Assembly: GCA_945830595.1 (NCBI GenBank)
Contig: CALZZH010000034.1
Location: 1-16,192 of the forward strand
DNA: 16,192 nucleotides
Source of the DNA: Avoscillospira sp945864925
Lineage (GTDB): Bacteria > Bacillota > Clostridia > Oscillospirales > Oscillospiraceae
Reading direction: 5' to 3'
The translations under genes and the position numbers were made by a program. The notes beneath the pieces were generated by a model. It made no database searches. It was not told the origin of the DNA and saw nothing but the letters and a program-made list of their open reading frames with translations. Below, one piece after another: positions 1 to 7,393 of this stretch. The first letter of the stretch is position 1. Every line of letters starts with the position of its first letter.

Positions 1-45
1 GATTCCTCTACGTCTCGTGGGCTCGGAGATGTGTATAAGAGACAG
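1..45. other. Nextera (Tn5) sequencing adapter, i7 side; not genomic
   Basis: Bases 27-45 are the 19-base Tn5 mosaic end AGATGTGTATAAGAGACAG. Bases 12-26 are the Nextera read-2 arm that precedes it. Bases 4-11 (TCCTCTAC) fit an 8-base i7 index, matching the one I know as N712, and bases 1-3 fit the end of the P7 oligonucleotide. This is library construct left by untrimmed reads and carries no biological information. Genomic sequence starts at base 46. Confidence 0.98.
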
Positions 46-84
46 GTCTCTTCCATAGAACTGCCTGGAGACAGCCATGGATAG
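46..84 (+). CDS. Possible C-terminal tail of YqfC (partial)
   Basis: The frame beginning at base 46 stays open for 12 codons and stops with TAG at 82-84, overlapping the ATG of yqfD by eight bases. The peptide includes VSSIELPGD. In Firmicutes the gene directly upstream of yqfD is normally yqfC, a small sporulation protein of the same operon, and the overlap fits translational coupling. The fragment is too short to identify by sequence, so the assignment rests on position. A second frame is also open here (stop at 87-89), so the reading frame is uncertain. Confidence 0.35.
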   Translation, partial: VSSIELPGDSHG

Positions 85-1315
85 AGTGATCTGGTATTTG
101 CGGGGATATTGGATTGTGGAAATCATGGGCGCTACACCAGGCTGGATTTTAAACCGGCTGACAGAAAAGCGAATCCCTTTTTGGGATGTCACCTGGCTGG
201 ATCCCTTTACGCTGCGGATCAGTATCTTTCCGAAGGATCTTACTGCCGTGCGGCAGGCCGCGGAAGCCGCCATGTGTGAAGTGCGGGACGCCTCCATCAT
301 GGGAGCGAAGCATGCGCTGCGCGGTATTTTTCACCGGCCTGTGTTGATCATAATGCTGGCTGTGGCGGTGCTGACGGTCCTGGTGACGCCGCAGTTTTTG
401 CTGTTTTATGAAGTCTCCGGTAATGAAACGGTGCCGGAGACACTGATTCTCCGAACGCTGGAGGATTTGGGCGTTGGAGTCGGCATGTATGGCCCAAATA
501 TCAGGCCCAAATGGATCAAGGACCATGTGCTGAATCTATTACCGCAACTGCAATGGATCACAGTGACGCAGAACGGATGCATAGCGGAGGTTGTGGTGCG
601 GGAGCGGCCGGAGACACCGCAGACTCTGGAGCGCCGGGGATTTGCCAACGTTGTTGCAACCCGCAGCGGGATGATTACGGAACAATCCATCTATGCAGGA
701 CAGGCCGTGAAAAAGACGGGAGATCTGGTTCTGGCGGGAGAAATGCTGGTTTCAGGTCTGGTGGATTTGGAACAGCGCTATGCCGTTACATATGCGCAGG
801 CGGAAATTTTTGCCCGGACGTGGAGGTCATCAGAAATCGTGATTCCAGAAATCTATAACGTAAAAGCCTACTCCGGCCAGACGCAGAAGTGCATCTGGCT
901 GGAACTTGGAAAGAGACGAATAAAAATCTTCGGAAATAGTGGAATTCTGACTATGAACTGTGATAAAATGATAAGCAGAAGAATTTTGACTCTACCCGGT
1001 GATCTGCAGCTTCCGGCGGCGGTACTGATTGAAACCTATGCCCCGTACGAAACCGATGAAGCCCGCCTGGATTCTGACAGAGCTGCGGAGCAGTTGACAG
1101 ATTATGCGGTGAATGCCGCACTGGCGGATATGCAGGCCGGACAGATTCTGGGGCACAATGCTTTTCTGAGCCTGGATGGCGGTGCTTACCACTTGAAATC
1201 TGTGCTGGAATGCCATGAGATGATTGCGGAAACAGTAGAGGCAAAGTGGAACGAAGAGGATTTAAACGATGATGGAACGCACAGTCAACGCGGAACGGTT
1301 GGAGCAGATCATTGA
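77..1315 (+). CDS. yqfD: Sporulation protein YqfD
   Basis: Membrane-anchored sporulation protein of the YqfD family, which in Bacillus belongs to the sigma-E regulon of the mother cell; its biochemical role is not established. The 412-residue product matches the family's usual length of about 400. Residues 1-85 are the soluble N-terminal domain. Residues about 87-110 form a single hydrophobic membrane segment, and a large extracytoplasmic domain follows. The recognisable family stretch is around residues 222-260 (LVSGLVDLE, then AEIFARTW and a tyrosine-rich YNVKAYSG). The ATG at 77 follows GGAG at 67-70 with six bases between. Its last 15 codons overlap the start of phoH in another frame, so the two are probably cotranscribed. 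The start lies only 31 bases inside the genomic insert, so no promoter can be seen. Confidence 0.9.
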   Translation: MDRVIWYLRGYWIVEIMGATPGWILNRLTEKRIPFWDVTWLDPFTLRISIFPKDLTAVRQAAEAAMCEVRDASIMGAKHALRGIFHRPVLIIMLAVAVLTVLVTPQFLLFYEVSGNETVPETLILRTLEDLGVGVGMYGPNIRPKWIKDHVLNLLPQLQWITVTQNGCIAEVVVRERPETPQTLERRGFANVVATRSGMITEQSIYAGQAVKKTGDLVLAGEMLVSGLVDLEQRYAVTYAQAEIFARTWRSSEIVIPEIYNVKAYSGQTQKCIWLELGKRRIKIFGNSGILTMNCDKMISRRILTLPGDLQLPAAVLIETYAPYETDEARLDSDRAAEQLTDYAVNAALADMQAGQILGHNAFLSLDGGAYHLKSVLECHEMIAETVEAKWNEEDLNDDGTHSQRGTVGADH

Positions 1316-2264
1316 GGTATTCGGCTCCTTTGATGAAAATATCAAGCGGATTGAAGCAGCCTTTCAGGTACATGTGGTCAACCGCGGCACGGAACTGAAA
1401 ATTCAGGGGGAGGAGGAGCAAGCCGACCAGGGAGTCCGGGCGGTGGAGGGCCTTCTGGCACTGGCGGCCAAGGGAGAGACCATTGATGAGCAGAAGGTGC
1501 GCTATCTCATCGATCTGGTGAAAAGCGGCAACGATGATAAGATCAGCGCCATGGCCCAGGATGTGGTCTGCGTCACGGCCAAGGGAAAACCCATCAAAGC
1601 CAAGACACTGGGCCAGCAGAAGTACCTCAAGGCCATCGGCAAGCACACCATCACCATTGGCGTGGGTCCCGCCGGTACTGGTAAGACCTACCTGGCTGTG
1701 GCCCAGGCGGTGGCAGCATTCCGGGCCAAAGAGGTGGATCGGATCATTCTGACCCGTCCTGCCGTGGAGGCTGGGGAGCGGCTGGGCTTCCTGCCCGGCG
1801 ATCTGCAAAACAAGGTGGATCCCTACCTGCGCCCGCTCTACGACGCCCTGTTTGATATGCTGGGGCCGGAGACCTACAGCAAATATCTGGAGCGCGGCAA
1901 CATTGAGGTCGCGCCGCTGGCCTATATGCGCGGCCGCACCCTGGACAACAGCTTTATCATTCTGGACGAGGCCCAGAACACCACCCGGGAGCAGATGAAA
2001 ATGTTCCTGACCCGGTTGGGCTTCGGCTCCAAAATCGTCATCACCGGCGATGTGACCCAGATCGACCTGCCCGGTGACAAGATCAGCGGTCTGAAGGAAG
2101 CCATCCGGGTTCTGGACGGCGTGGAAGATATCGCCATTTGCCGCCTGACGGCCAGCGATGTGGTGCGGCATATGCTGGTGCAGCGCATTGTCGCCGCCTA
2201 CGATCACTACGAGAAATCAAGGCTTCCCGTGACGGAAGGCCCGAAAAAGTTCAAGAGGAAATGA
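1269..2264 (+). CDS. phoH: PhoH family ATPase
   Basis: PhoH-like P-loop NTPase, 331 residues. The family is linked to RNA metabolism and is very often encoded beside ybeY, as here; its exact substrate is not settled. Residues about 15-65 form a KH-like N-terminal region. The Walker A motif GPAGTGKT is at 133-140 and Walker B FIILDEAQN at 229-237, followed by the sensor-like stretch VITGDVTQIDLP (257-268), all typical of PhoH. A double ATG (1269 and 1272) follows the purine-rich GAAGAGGA ending at base 1260. The start cannot be moved far downstream without losing conserved N-terminal sequence, so the 47-base overlap with yqfD appears genuine. Only three bases separate its stop from ybeY. No phosphate-regulation signal is visible, and the name is historical. 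Confidence 0.95.
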   Translation: MMERTVNAERLEQIIEVFGSFDENIKRIEAAFQVHVVNRGTELKIQGEEEQADQGVRAVEGLLALAAKGETIDEQKVRYLIDLVKSGNDDKISAMAQDVVCVTAKGKPIKAKTLGQQKYLKAIGKHTITIGVGPAGTGKTYLAVAQAVAAFRAKEVDRIILTRPAVEAGERLGFLPGDLQNKVDPYLRPLYDALFDMLGPETYSKYLERGNIEVAPLAYMRGRTLDNSFIILDEAQNTTREQMKMFLTRLGFGSKIVITGDVTQIDLPGDKISGLKEAIRVLDGVEDIAICRLTASDVVRHMLVQRIVAAYDHYEKSRLPVTEGPKKFKRK

Positions 2265-2267
2265 GCT

Positions 2268-2762
2268 ATGATCTATAAAATCAGAATTTCATTTGATAAA
2301 AAGCAGCCGGCCAATCTGGGCCTGAGTCTCCATCTGCGCCGGTGTATCACCCAGGCGCTGCGGTTCCAGGGTGTCGATGTACCCTGCGAGATCAACGTGC
2401 TGGTGACGGATAACCAGGGCATTCGGGCCATCAACGCTGCCAGCCGGCAGATCGACCAGGCAACGGATGTGCTATCCTTCCCCATGTTTTCTCTGACTCC
2501 TGGTCAACTGCCGGAGGACTGGTCGGACTATGTGGACCCGGAAACCGGCCGCGTCCCCCTGGGAGATATGTGCATCTCTCTGGAACGGGCCATGGAGCAG
2601 GGAAGAGAGTTCGGCCACGGGGTCAAGCGGGAGATCGGCTATCTTACGGTGCATTCCGTGCTGCATCTGCTGGGCTATGACCATCTGGATGACGGTCCCA
2701 TGAAGCGGCAGATGCGCCGCCAGGAGGAAACCATCATGGCACAGCTGCTGCTGACCCGATAA
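2268..2762 (+). CDS. ybeY: Endoribonuclease YbeY (16S rRNA maturation)
   Basis: Zinc-dependent endoribonuclease of the UPF0054 family, involved in 16S rRNA 3'-end maturation and ribosome quality control. The 164-residue length is normal. The metal-binding H-x3-H-x5-H signature is intact at His129, His133 and His139 within HSVLHLLGYDH. The upstream GDMCIS segment (99-104) and the TDVLSFP segment (66-72) are also family hallmarks. The gene begins three bases after phoH, with the AAGAGGAAATGAGCT region serving as its ribosome site, and it is followed 21 bases later by era. The phoH-ybeY-era association is widespread in bacteria and fits a shared role in ribosome assembly. Confidence 0.97.
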   Translation: MIYKIRISFDKKQPANLGLSLHLRRCITQALRFQGVDVPCEINVLVTDNQGIRAINAASRQIDQATDVLSFPMFSLTPGQLPEDWSDYVDPETGRVPLGDMCISLERAMEQGREFGHGVKREIGYLTVHSVLHLLGYDHLDDGPMKRQMRRQEETIMAQLLLTR

Positions 2763-2783
2763 GACGAAAGAGGAACGCTGACT

Positions 2784-3665
2784 ATGACCAAATCCGCTAT
2801 GATCACCATTGCCGGACGGCCCAATGTGGGCAAGTCCACTCTGACAAACGCCATTGTAGGCGAAAAAATCGCCATAGTATCCAATAAGCCCCAGACCACC
2901 CGCAACAGGATTTGCGGCATTCTGACCCGTGGAGAGACGCAGCTGGTTTTCCTGGACACGCCTGGCTTTCATAAGCCCAGGACCAAGCTGGGTGACTATA
3001 TGGTCAATGTGGTGCAGGAATCCGTGGCTGACGTGGATGCCACCTTCCTTATGGTGGAACCCATCGCCAACATAGGCCCTCAGGAGGAGGAACTGCTCCG
3101 GCAGATCAAGGCCAGTGGTGTGCCTGCCGTGCTGGTGATCAATAAAATCGACACCATCGAGAAGGAGCAGCTGCTGGCAGTGATGGCAACCTATGCCAAG
3201 GCCCATGATTTCCACGCTGTGATTCCCATCAGCGCCAAAACAGGCGAGGGCGTGGAGGAGCTTTTGAAGGAAGCGGAATCCTTTGCCCAAGAGGGACCGC
3301 ACTTCTTCCCCGATGATGCAACCACCGACCAGCCGGAGCGCCAGGTTATGGCGGAGATTATCCGGGAGAAGCTTTTGTGGTGCCTGGACCGGGAGATTCC
3401 CCACGGAACGGCAGTGGAAATCACTCGTTTTTCCGAGCGCGACAGCGGAATCATTGACATTGACGCCACCATTTATTGCGAAAAAGCCAGCCATAAGGGG
3501 ATTATTATCGGAAAACAGGGTGCCATGCTGAAAAAAATCAGTACCATGGCCCGAACCGACTGCGAACGCTTTATGGGTACCAAAGTCTATCTGCAGACCT
3601 GGGTTAAAGTGAAGGAAAACTGGCGTGACAGCGATTTTCTGATCCGCAATCTCGGGTACGAATAA
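2784..3665 (+). CDS. era: GTPase Era
   Basis: Essential GTPase that binds the 3' end of 16S rRNA during 30S assembly. It has 293 residues, the standard length. The GTPase motifs are in order: G1 GRPNVGKS at 11-18, G3 DTPG at 58-61, G4 NKID at 120-123 and G5 SAK at 150-152. The C-terminal KH domain carries the RNA-binding GKQG turn at 243-246. The start ATG follows AAAGAGGAACG with suitable spacing. In many Firmicutes dgkA and cdd lie between ybeY and era; here the two are adjacent. The downstream yqzL-like gene and recO complete the usual era neighbourhood. Confidence 0.98.
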   Translation: MTKSAMITIAGRPNVGKSTLTNAIVGEKIAIVSNKPQTTRNRICGILTRGETQLVFLDTPGFHKPRTKLGDYMVNVVQESVADVDATFLMVEPIANIGPQEEELLRQIKASGVPAVLVINKIDTIEKEQLLAVMATYAKAHDFHAVIPISAKTGEGVEELLKEAESFAQEGPHFFPDDATTDQPERQVMAEIIREKLLWCLDREIPHGTAVEITRFSERDSGIIDIDATIYCEKASHKGIIIGKQGAMLKKISTMARTDCERFMGTKVYLQTWVKVKENWRDSDFLIRNLGYE

Positions 3666-3733
3666 AGATCTTACCAGGCATAGGCCGCCGGAATTGGAGA
3701 ATCCTAATACCATCCAGGTAGTAGGAGGATCGG

Positions 3734-3841
3734 ATGATGGATTCTGAGTTTCTTTGGAGCCTTTTTCAGGAAACAGGCCTGCCGGAAGTGTACTTGCTGT
3801 ATCGAAAAGCGCTGCGGGAGGCGCAGCCTCTATCGGCTTAG
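3734..3841 (+). CDS. yqzL: Small YqzL-like protein
   Basis: A 35-codon gene between era and recO. It has a near-perfect AGGAGG at 3723-3728 placed five bases before the first ATG (3734) or eight before a second (3737). The product contains F6-x-W8-x2-F11-x2-T14-G15 followed by YLLY at 20-23, which resembles the F-x-W-x-x-F-x-x-T-G-x4-YLL pattern I recall for Bacillus YqzL, encoded at the same place between era and recO. Function is unknown in the family. The TAG stop is embedded in the recO ribosome site (TAGGAG), so translation of the two is probably coupled. The match is from memory of a short motif plus synteny. Confidence 0.75.
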   Translation: MMDSEFLWSLFQETGLPEVYLLYRKALREAQPLSA

Positions 3842-3850
3842 GAGCGAATC

Positions 3851-4597
3851 ATGTATTTCAAAACTGAGGGCGTTGTTCTCCGAGAAACGGAATATAAAGA
3901 TGCGGACAAGCTGCTGACAGTTCTGAGCCGGGACCGCGGCAGACTGACGCTGCGGGCCAGAGGCGTCCGAAGCCGGAGCAGCAAGCTGAAAAGCGGTTGT
4001 CAGCTGCTGGCCTTCAGTGAATTCACAGTTTTTGAAGGACGAGGCGCTCTGACTGTGGATGAGGCGGTACCTCTGGAACTGTTCCTCCCTCTGCGGGAGG
4101 ACATCGAATTGCTGTCCCTGGCCAGCTATTTTGCCCAGGTGGCGGAGGTGCTGTCCCAGGAGGATGCGCCCAATCCCGAGCTGCTGTCCATGTGCCTCAA
4201 CGGATTCTATGCCCTGTCCAAGCTCAATCGCCCCCAGAAGCTGGTAAAGGCTGCTTTCGAACTGCGGGCGGCCTGTCTGGCCGGGTATACTCCCATGCTG
4301 GACAGCTGTATCGTCTGCGGCAATCCGGCACCGGATCGGTTTCTGGTGTCCGGCGGTGTGCTGCAGTGCGCCGGATGCCGGCAGCCAGAGGAAACCAGTG
4401 TCCGGCTGCCGATTCACCCCGGGACGTTGGATGCGATGCGATATCTGATATCATGCGACACCAAGCGTCTTTTCTCTTTTCAACTGGGTCAGGAAACGCT
4501 GAAGGAATTGTCCGATGTGACCGAGACGTATCTGCTGACACAGCTGGAACGGGGATTCTTTACATTGGATTTTTATAAGTCTTTACAGATCACATAA
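3851..4597 (+). CDS. recO: DNA repair protein RecO
   Basis: Recombination mediator that loads RecA onto SSB-coated single-stranded DNA with RecR, and anneals complementary strands. It has 248 residues, typical for the family. The N-terminal OB-fold region includes the characteristic GVVLRETEYKDADKLLTV (7-24) and the basic patch RGVRSRSSKLK (37-47). The zinc finger is complete, with Cys153, Cys156, Cys173 and Cys176. The ATG at 3851 is served by the GGAG embedded in the preceding gene's stop. The gene is followed 13 bases later by mutS2, so a DNA-maintenance block follows the ribosome-assembly genes. No terminator is seen on either side. Confidence 0.96.
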   Translation: MYFKTEGVVLRETEYKDADKLLTVLSRDRGRLTLRARGVRSRSSKLKSGCQLLAFSEFTVFEGRGALTVDEAVPLELFLPLREDIELLSLASYFAQVAEVLSQEDAPNPELLSMCLNGFYALSKLNRPQKLVKAAFELRAACLAGYTPMLDSCIVCGNPAPDRFLVSGGVLQCAGCRQPEETSVRLPIHPGTLDAMRYLISCDTKRLFSFQLGQETLKELSDVTETYLLTQLERGFFTLDFYKSLQIT

Positions 4598-4610
4598 GAG
4601 GAATCATCTC

Positions 4611-6986
4611 ATGAGTGCATTATATGAAAAATCACTTCAAAAGCTGGAGCTGAACGCCGTGCTGCAGCTGCTGGCTGATCAGGCCTGCAGTGAGGAAGCC
4701 AAGGCGCGATGCCTGCAGCTGGCGCCCCTGACGGATTCGGATGATATCCGTCAACTGCAGGCGCAGACCACTGCTGCCTGCAAGCTGGTGGTGCAAAAGG
4801 GCTCGCCTGGGTTGGGCGGCGTCAAGGATGTCAGCGCCTCTCTGGCCCGGGCGGACCGGGGCGGTTGCCTTTCTGCCGGAGAGCTGCTGAAAATTGCCGG
4901 GGTCTTGCGCTGTGCGAGACAGGTGAAGAATTATGCGGAAACCGACGCTGTTTCTTCTGTTCTGGACCCCTATTTTCTGGAACTGACAGCCAATAAGTAC
5001 CTGGAAGAAAAAATTGACCATTCCATTTTGTCTGAGGAGGAAATCGCCGATGCCGCCAGTCCCGAACTGGCGGATATCCGCCGGCATATTCGGGTGCAGA
5101 GCGCCAAAATCCGGGAGTCTCTGCAGAAGGTCATCTCTTCTCCCACCTACGCGAAATACCTGCGGGAGCCGATCATCACCATCCGCTCCGACCGCTTTGT
5201 GGTGCCGGTCAAGAGCGAATGCAAGTCCAACGTGCCGGGTCTGGTCCATGACGTGTCCTCCTCCGGCAGCACCTTCTTCATTGAACCGATGCAGGCGGTC
5301 AACGCCAACAACGCCCTGCGGGAACTGTTCGCCAAGGAACGAAAGGAAATCGAGCGGATTCTGGCGGAACTTTCTGCGGAGGCAGCTGCCTATAAAGAGC
5401 ACATCGACCACAACTTTGAAATCCTGGTGGAACTGGACTGCATCTTTGCCAAAGCCAAGCTGTCTTTCCAGATGAACGCCATAGAGCCGCAGATTCACGA
5501 GGATGGAAAAGTGTTTCTGAAAAAAGCCCGGCATCCGCTGATTGACAAAAAAACGGTGGTGCCGATTACGGTTCGGCTGGGCGATGATTTTGACACGCTG
5601 GTCATCACCGGCCCCAACACCGGCGGCAAGACGGTGACCCTGAAAACCATCGGTCTGCTGACCCTGATGGCGGAATGCGGTCTGCATATTCCGGCAGACG
5701 ACGGCAGCTACATTTCTGTCTTTACCCGCGTTTTGGCGGATATCGGTGATGAGCAGTCCATTGAACAGTCCCTGTCCACTTTCTCTGCCCATATGAAAAA
5801 TATCGTGGAGATCATCGGTCTGTGTGACAGCCAGTCGCTGGTTTTGTTCGATGAGTTGGGCGCCGGCACCGACCCCGCAGAGGGCGCTGCTTTGGCCATT
5901 GCAGTTATTCAGTACTGCCGCCAGTGCGGCGCCCGGGTGGCGGCTACTACCCACTATGCGGAGCTGAAGCTCTTCGCCATGCGGACCCAAGGGGTCATCA
6001 ACGGTTCCTGTGAGTTTAACGTGGAGACCCTGCAGCCCACTTACCGGCTGCTGATCGGCGTGCCGGGAAAATCCAACGCTTTTGCCATTTCCCGGAAGCT
6101 GGGCCTGCCGGAGCATATCATTGACGATGCCAGCTCCATGGTCAATGAAAACGACGCTAATTTTGAGGACGTGCTCAACCAGTTGGAGGAGCAGCGCCAG
6201 GCCATGGAGGCGGCCCGTCAGGAGGCGGAACGCCTGCGTCAGGAGACGGAGCGCAACAAAAAGCAGTCGGACGCCTATTTCGCCGAAATCAAAAAAGAGC
6301 GGGAAAAGGCGGTTGCCAAGGCCCGCCAGGAGGCGCAGCATATCATCGACGACGCCCGCCGGACGGCCAACGAGGTGTCGGAGGAGCTGCGCCAGCTGCG
6401 TAAGCAAATGCGGGACACCGCCGATGCCCAGGGCGTCAATACCAAGCAGGCAGATCTGCGGCGGGCGCTCAACGAGGCAGAGGACAAGCTGGTGGGCAAA
6501 CGGGAAGAACCGAAGCGTCCGGAACCCTCCCGTGCCATCCGTGTGGGCGATACGGTGGAACTGGTGAAGCTGGGCTCCAAGGCCTCGGTTTTGGCGATCA
6601 ACAAGGACGGCACCTATCAGCTGCAGGCAGGTATTATGAAAATCACGGCCAAGCCCGAGGAAGTCTACCTGCTGGAGGACGAACAAAAGAAGAATGTCAA
6701 GAAGGTTCTGGAGAAGAGCAAGCGGGAACTCCGCCTGGAGGCGGCGTCGCCGGAGTTGGATCTTCGCGGTATGGCGACGGATGAAATGCTGGGTGTATTA
6801 GGCTCTTTCCTGGACAATGCCTATCTGGCGAATCTTTCCTCGGCCAGAATTATCCACGGAAAGGGGACCGGCGCTCTGCGTGCGGCAGTTCATGCAGAGC
6901 TGAAAAAGTGCAAATATGTCAAACGCTTCCGGCTGGGCACCTACGGAGAAGGGGAAGATGGGGTGACTATCGTCGAATTCGCATAA
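4611..6986 (+). CDS. mutS2: MutS2 protein with Smr nuclease domain
   Basis: MutS2 family ATPase-nuclease of 791 residues, normal length. It lacks the mismatch-reading domain of MutS. The family suppresses recombination and, in Bacillus, also acts in rescue of collided ribosomes, so either role is possible here. Residues about 1-320 are the core and clamp. Walker A GPNTGGKT is at 334-341, Walker B VLFDE at 411-415 followed by the ABC-type signature-like GAGTDPAEG, and the TTHYAELK segment comes next. Residues about 510-650 are a long charged coiled coil. The C-terminal Smr domain occupies 715-791 with LDLRG at 716-720 and HGKGTG at 749-754. The ATG follows AGAGGAATCATCTC just after the recO stop, which suggests coupling. 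No hairpin terminator follows; the next promoter starts seven bases after the stop. Confidence 0.97.
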   Translation: MSALYEKSLQKLELNAVLQLLADQACSEEAKARCLQLAPLTDSDDIRQLQAQTTAACKLVVQKGSPGLGGVKDVSASLARADRGGCLSAGELLKIAGVLRCARQVKNYAETDAVSSVLDPYFLELTANKYLEEKIDHSILSEEEIADAASPELADIRRHIRVQSAKIRESLQKVISSPTYAKYLREPIITIRSDRFVVPVKSECKSNVPGLVHDVSSSGSTFFIEPMQAVNANNALRELFAKERKEIERILAELSAEAAAYKEHIDHNFEILVELDCIFAKAKLSFQMNAIEPQIHEDGKVFLKKARHPLIDKKTVVPITVRLGDDFDTLVITGPNTGGKTVTLKTIGLLTLMAECGLHIPADDGSYISVFTRVLADIGDEQSIEQSLSTFSAHMKNIVEIIGLCDSQSLVLFDELGAGTDPAEGAALAIAVIQYCRQCGARVAATTHYAELKLFAMRTQGVINGSCEFNVETLQPTYRLLIGVPGKSNAFAISRKLGLPEHIIDDASSMVNENDANFEDVLNQLEEQRQAMEAARQEAERLRQETERNKKQSDAYFAEIKKEREKAVAKARQEAQHIIDDARRTANEVSEELRQLRKQMRDTADAQGVNTKQADLRRALNEAEDKLVGKREEPKRPEPSRAIRVGDTVELVKLGSKASVLAINKDGTYQLQAGIMKITAKPEEVYLLEDEQKKNVKKVLEKSKRELRLEAASPELDLRGMATDEMLGVLGSFLDNAYLANLSSARIIHGKGTGALRAAVHAELKKCKYVKRFRLGTYGEGEDGVTIVEFA

Positions 6987-6992
6987 TAAAGA

Positions 6993-7020
6993 TTGACATT
7001 TTTATAAAACTTGCTAAAAT
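6993..7020 (+). promoter_or_regulatory. Sigma-A-type promoter for the HPr-like gene
   Basis: A perfect TTGACA at 6993-6998, a 16-base A/T-rich spacer and TAAAAT at 7015-7020 (five of six to TATAAT). It lies directly after the mutS2 stop and 35 bases before the HPr-like ATG. Transcription should start near base 7027, giving a short leader with AAGGAG at 7041-7046. Confidence 0.82.
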
Positions 7021-7055
7021 AACAGTGTAAAGCTTGCTACAAGGAGTGTCGTTCT

Positions 7056-7316
7056 ATGTATATGCAGCAATCAATCGTGAAGTGTGAGTCCGGCCTATAT
7101 AACCGGCAAGCTACATACTTTATCCAGAAGGCGAATGAATTCAAGTCCAGCATCTGGATTGAGGTAGAGGAGCGGCGCATTAATGCCAAGAGCCTCTTGG
7201 GTGTGCTCTCCATGGGGATTACGAAGGGCACCCGTATCAGCCTGATTGCCGAAGGACCTGATGAGGAAGAGGCTGTTAACACGCTGACGGAAATGTTGGT
7301 GAAGGAGATTTTCTGA
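7056..7316 (+). CDS. HPr-like protein lacking the active-site histidine (Tyr15, Ser46 kept)
   Basis: An 86-residue HPr-fold protein. In canonical HPr, His15 takes phosphate from PEP-dependent enzyme I and passes it to sugar permeases, while Ser46 is phosphorylated by HPr kinase for catabolite control with CcpA. Here the active-site loop reads GLYNRQA (13-19): position 15 is Tyr, 16 is Asn and 18 is Gln instead of the usual His-Ala-Arg-Pro. Arg17 and the Ser46 site (NAKSLLGV, 43-50) are intact at canonical numbering. It therefore cannot act as a standard phosphocarrier and resembles Bacillus Crh, where residue 15 is Gln. A regulatory role through Ser46 is inference. The gene is monocistronic by its signals: strong promoter, AAGGAG nine bases before the ATG, and a 14-bp hairpin terminator. 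An alternative ATG lies two codons downstream. Confidence 0.9.
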   Translation: MYMQQSIVKCESGLYNRQATYFIQKANEFKSSIWIEVEERRINAKSLLGVLSMGITKGTRISLIAEGPDEEEAVNTLTEMLVKEIF

Positions 7317-7333
7317 TCTCGCAAACGTAGATC

Positions 7334-7373
7334 AAAAGGTGTGTTGCGACGGAATTTGCAACACACCTTTTTT
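7334..7373 (+). terminator. Intrinsic terminator after the HPr-like gene
   Basis: A perfect 14-bp stem pairs 7334-7347 (AAAAGGTGTGTTGC) with 7358-7371, around a ten-base loop, and runs into a T tract ending at 7373. It sits 17 bases after the HPr-like stop and 20 bases before uvrC. Because the lower stem is A/T it could also work partly in the reverse direction. Confidence 0.92.
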
Positions 7374-7393
7374 GTACAGCGGGGGGTGGGAAC

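Noticed and set aside
2472..3713. A 413-codon minus-strand open frame across ybeY/era
   Set aside because: Antisense shadow of era; no ribosome site or family motif.
3666..3722. Possible regulatory RNA or promoter between era and yqzL
   Set aside because: No -35/-10 pair, hairpin with T tract or conserved motif could be found in these 57 bases.
4632..6686. A 684-codon minus-strand open frame across mutS2
   Set aside because: Same codon-bias effect; no recognisable domains, while the + strand encodes complete MutS2.
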